Below are positions 4,050 through 5,873 of a DNA stretch of 5,873 bases, piece after piece; the stretch's first letter is position 1, and the number at the start of each line of letters is the position of its first letter. The position numbers and the translations under genes are program-made. The notes beneath the pieces were generated by a model. That model was given only the letters and a program-made list of their open reading frames with translations, ran no database searches and was not told the DNA's origin. Origin of the DNA: Methanomicrobiales archaeon (lineage in GTDB: Archaea; Halobacteriota; Methanomicrobia; Methanomicrobiales; JACTUA01); the NCBI GenBank assembly GCA_028679035.1, contig JAJRCL010000175.1:1-5873 (forward strand). The letters are read 5' to 3'.

Positions 4050-5873
4050 ATGCATCCCAAATCGTTTGTATTGGGTTTCATGGTGGTTCTCGCCATGATG
4101 AGCGTTCTCTTTGCAGGATGTACCGCCCCACCGGCCGCGGTTCCCGCCATCACTATTTCCAGCCCCGCGGATGGGGCAACTCTGCCTGCCGGAAACGTCA
4201 CGGTGACCGTGAGCGTAACAGGCCTCACCATTGTCGATAAGCTGGGGGGTGCAAATGTCGCAGGAGAAGGACATATCCACTATTTCCTCGATGCAACTCC
4301 TCCAACAGAACAGGGTAAACCGGCGGTGACTGCACCAGGAACCTATGCAGCAACGACCGCAACATCCTACACATGGCGGAATGTTACGTCCGGCACGCAC
4401 ACGCTGGGCGTTGAGCTGGTCCAGAACGATCACACGCCACTCGCGACACCGGTGTGGAAGCTTATTACCGTCACGGTCGTATCGCAGGGACCCGGGATTA
4501 CCATAACGGCTCCCGCTGACGGCGCGGTACTTCCATCGGGGGATATCGCCGTTTCGGTGGTGGTCCAGAATTTCCGGATTAACACATCTCTCGGAACACC
4601 GGATATCGCGGGTGAAGGCCACATTCACTACTTCCTGGACGTCGACCCCCCGACCCAACAGGGCAAGCCAGCCGTCACGGCTCCGGGCACTTATGCAGCC
4701 ACGGCAGATACGACGTACACCTGGCGGAATATTTCCAGCGGATCACACCGTCTCTCCGTTGAACTGGTAAGAAACGACCACACGCCTCTCGCAACGCCGG
4801 TGACCGCGTCGGTCCAGGTTACCGTTGGATCGGCTCCGATCGACCTTACCAACCGCAATTCCCCGCAGGCGGCTACGTTTACCCTGTATCCATCCCGTAC
4901 GCGACTTACGACGCCGCAGCAATCCCTCGGGCTGCAGTATGTGGCAGGCGGTTTCATATCGCCCATGATGATCGTCCCCGCGGTGGACGGAAGCAGGAAG
5001 ACGTATGTCGTTGAACAGTCAGGGGTGGTGCAGATCCTGACACCGGAACGAACCCTCATGACGGAACCATTCCTGGACGTCCGGAACAAACTCGTCCCGC
5101 TCATCGGAGCATATGACGAACGCGGACTGTTCTCCATGGCGTTCCACCCGGACTACAAGAACAACGGGCGTCTTTTCGTGTACTACAGCGCACCGTTGCG
5201 GACCGGAGCACCGAGCGACTGGAACTGTACAAACATTCTTGCCGAATATCATGTCACGCCAGGGAATCCCGACAAGGTGGACATGAGTTCGGAAAAGATC
5301 ATCCTGATGGTCGACAAGCCCTATATGAACCATAATGGCGGATTCCTCCTGTTCGGTCCCGACGGGTACCTCTATCTCCCGCTTGGCGACGGGGGCAGGG
5401 CGGATGATACCGGCATCGGCCACACGCCGGGTATCGGGAATGCCCAGGACCTGACGAAAATCCTTGGCAAGGTGATCCGGATCGATATCAACAACCCGCC
5501 GTCCGGAAAGACGTACGGTATTCCCGCAGACAATCCTTTCGTGAACACTCCGGGTGCTCTTCCGGAGATTTACGCGTATGGGTTCCGGAACCCGGCCTAC
5601 GCCGGCTTTGATTCCGGTGACGGCCGCCACCTCTTCGTCTGGATGGCAGGGCAACGCCTGTTTGAATCCGCATTTGTTGTCCTTAAGGGAGGAGACTACG
5701 GATGGAATGTCCGCGAAGGGACACACTGCTTCGATCCGAATAACGATGCCCTGGTTCCCAATACGACCTGCGCAATAGCCGGATACCGGGGGGAGCCGCT
5801 GATTGGCCCCGTTGTTGAACTGGGACACGATCTGGGCAACACGATTATCGGCGGTACGGTTTACCGTGGGAGC
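4050..5873 (+). CDS. Secreted lipoprotein: two tandem DUF4399-like domains plus glucose/sorbosone dehydrogenase propeller (3' end outside window)
   Basis: The frame is open for 608 codons to the right edge. Residues 1-23 are a signal peptide (K4, hydrophobic 6-22) ending in a lipobox, SVLFAGC, with lipidated Cys at C24, so the protein should be anchored outside the membrane. Residues about 33-145 and 149-259 are two copies of a beta-rich domain, each opening with an ITI-PADGA-LP-G strand. Each holds GEGHIHYFLD, a TWRN turn and NDHTPL, which resembles DUF4399. From about 295 a glucose/sorbosone-dehydrogenase (soluble PQQ-type) beta-propeller begins: FSMAFHPDYKNNGRLFVYY (361-379), MNHNGG with H428, LPLGDGG with D447, then YGFRNP with R513. 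These fit the catalytic His, Asp and Arg of the family. C560 and C574 could form a disulfide. The substrate and even PQQ use are unknown. ATG 4050 is chosen because the out-of-frame ATG at 4042 gives no signal peptide. Confidence 0.9.
   Translation, partial: MHPKSFVLGFMVVLAMMSVLFAGCTAPPAAVPAITISSPADGATLPAGNVTVTVSVTGLTIVDKLGGANVAGEGHIHYFLDATPPTEQGKPAVTAPGTYAATTATSYTWRNVTSGTHTLGVELVQNDHTPLATPVWKLITVTVVSQGPGITITAPADGAVLPSGDIAVSVVVQNFRINTSLGTPDIAGEGHIHYFLDVDPPTQQGKPAVTAPGTYAATADTTYTWRNISSGSHRLSVELVRNDHTPLATPVTASVQVTVGSAPIDLTNRNSPQAATFTLYPSRTRLTTPQQSLGLQYVAGGFISPMMIVPAVDGSRKTYVVEQSGVVQILTPERTLMTEPFLDVRNKLVPLIGAYDERGLFSMAFHPDYKNNGRLFVYYSAPLRTGAPSDWNCTNILAEYHVTPGNPDKVDMSSEKIILMVDKPYMNHNGGFLLFGPDGYLYLPLGDGGRADDTGIGHTPGIGNAQDLTKILGKVIRIDINNPPSGKTYGIPADNPFVNTPGALPEIYAYGFRNPAYAGFDSGDGRHLFVWMAGQRLFESAFVVLKGGDYGWNVREGTHCFDPNNDALVPNTTCAIAGYRGEPLIGPVVELGHDLGNTIIGGTVYRGS
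4260..4454 (+). repeat. Tandem protein domain repeat, copy 1 core
   Basis: Encodes residues 71-135 of the lipoprotein, the best conserved core of a ~113-residue domain (full domain about 4146-4484). It includes GEGHIHYFLD, the QGKPAVTAPGTYAAT segment and the NDHTPLATPV end. By hand alignment, 53 of 65 residues are identical to copy 2, located 348 bp (116 codons) downstream. Confidence 0.9.
4608..4802 (+). repeat. Tandem protein domain repeat, copy 2 core
   Basis: Encodes residues 187-251; the full domain is about 4494-4826. Changes from copy 1 are mostly conservative (V/I, T/S, E/Q, Q/R). The His residues of GHIHYFLD and NDHTPL are kept. Synonymous positions are strongly diverged, so this is an old duplication rather than a recent copy. 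Confidence 0.9.

Noticed and set aside
4035..4658. Minus-strand open frame of 207 codons, rich in Cys and Arg, opposite the lipoprotein N-terminal domains
   Set aside because: Apparent internal repetition in this frame simply mirrors the duplicated domain on the plus strand; no family resemblance.
4260..4802. DNA-level direct repeat suggesting a mobile element or recent duplication
   Set aside because: The similarity is at protein level; most synonymous sites differ, there are no flanking inverted repeats, and the frame is continuous.
5019..5828. Minus-strand open frame of 269 codons inside the dehydrogenase domain
   Set aside because: The plus frame gives a coherent GSDH propeller with catalytic residues; the antisense frame is explained by codon bias in GC-rich DNA.

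Overview
The window looks like chromosomal DNA of a methanogenic euryarchaeon, most likely of the order Methanomicrobiales (Methanoregula/Methanosphaerula-like). That placement is inferred, not proven. It rests on an archaeal 20S proteasome beta subunit, an archaeal KH/beta-CASP ribonuclease (aCPSF1/FttA), an archaeal Sec61 beta subunit, archaeal TATA boxes with short or absent leaders, and moderately GC-rich coding sequence. I see no insertion sequence, CRISPR array, tRNA or rRNA.

Left two thirds (1-3676), all on the minus strand. In transcription order, right to left, these are a metal-dependent amidohydrolase, a UspA-type universal stress protein, a four-CBS-domain protein, the proteasome beta subunit psmB, and the N-terminal KH part of aCPSF1, which runs off the left edge. 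The amidohydrolase, Usp and CBS genes are tightly packed and probably cotranscribed. An 88-bp gap with a possible promoter separates them from psmB, which is 23 bp from aCPSF1. The theme is nucleotide and energy sensing (Usp, CBS) beside protein turnover and RNA 3'-end processing or transcription termination.

Right third (3719-5873), plus strand. A 52-codon gene for Sec61 beta (protein export) is divergent from the amidohydrolase across a 42-bp gap with a strong TATA element. It ends at a hairpin followed by a T8 tract. Next, from its own TATA-like promoter, comes a large secreted lipoprotein that runs off the right edge. It has two tandem ~113-residue 'GEGHIHYFLD' domains (DUF4399-like) followed by a glucose/sorbosone-dehydrogenase (PQQ-type) beta-propeller.

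The least ordinary points are the lipoprotein architecture (an apparent PQQ-type propeller in a presumed methanogen, with a duplicated His-rich domain), the CBS gene whose first domain seems to begin upstream of any standard start codon, and the U8 tract directly in front of the gene for the termination ribonuclease. No clear novel multi-gene system is visible.
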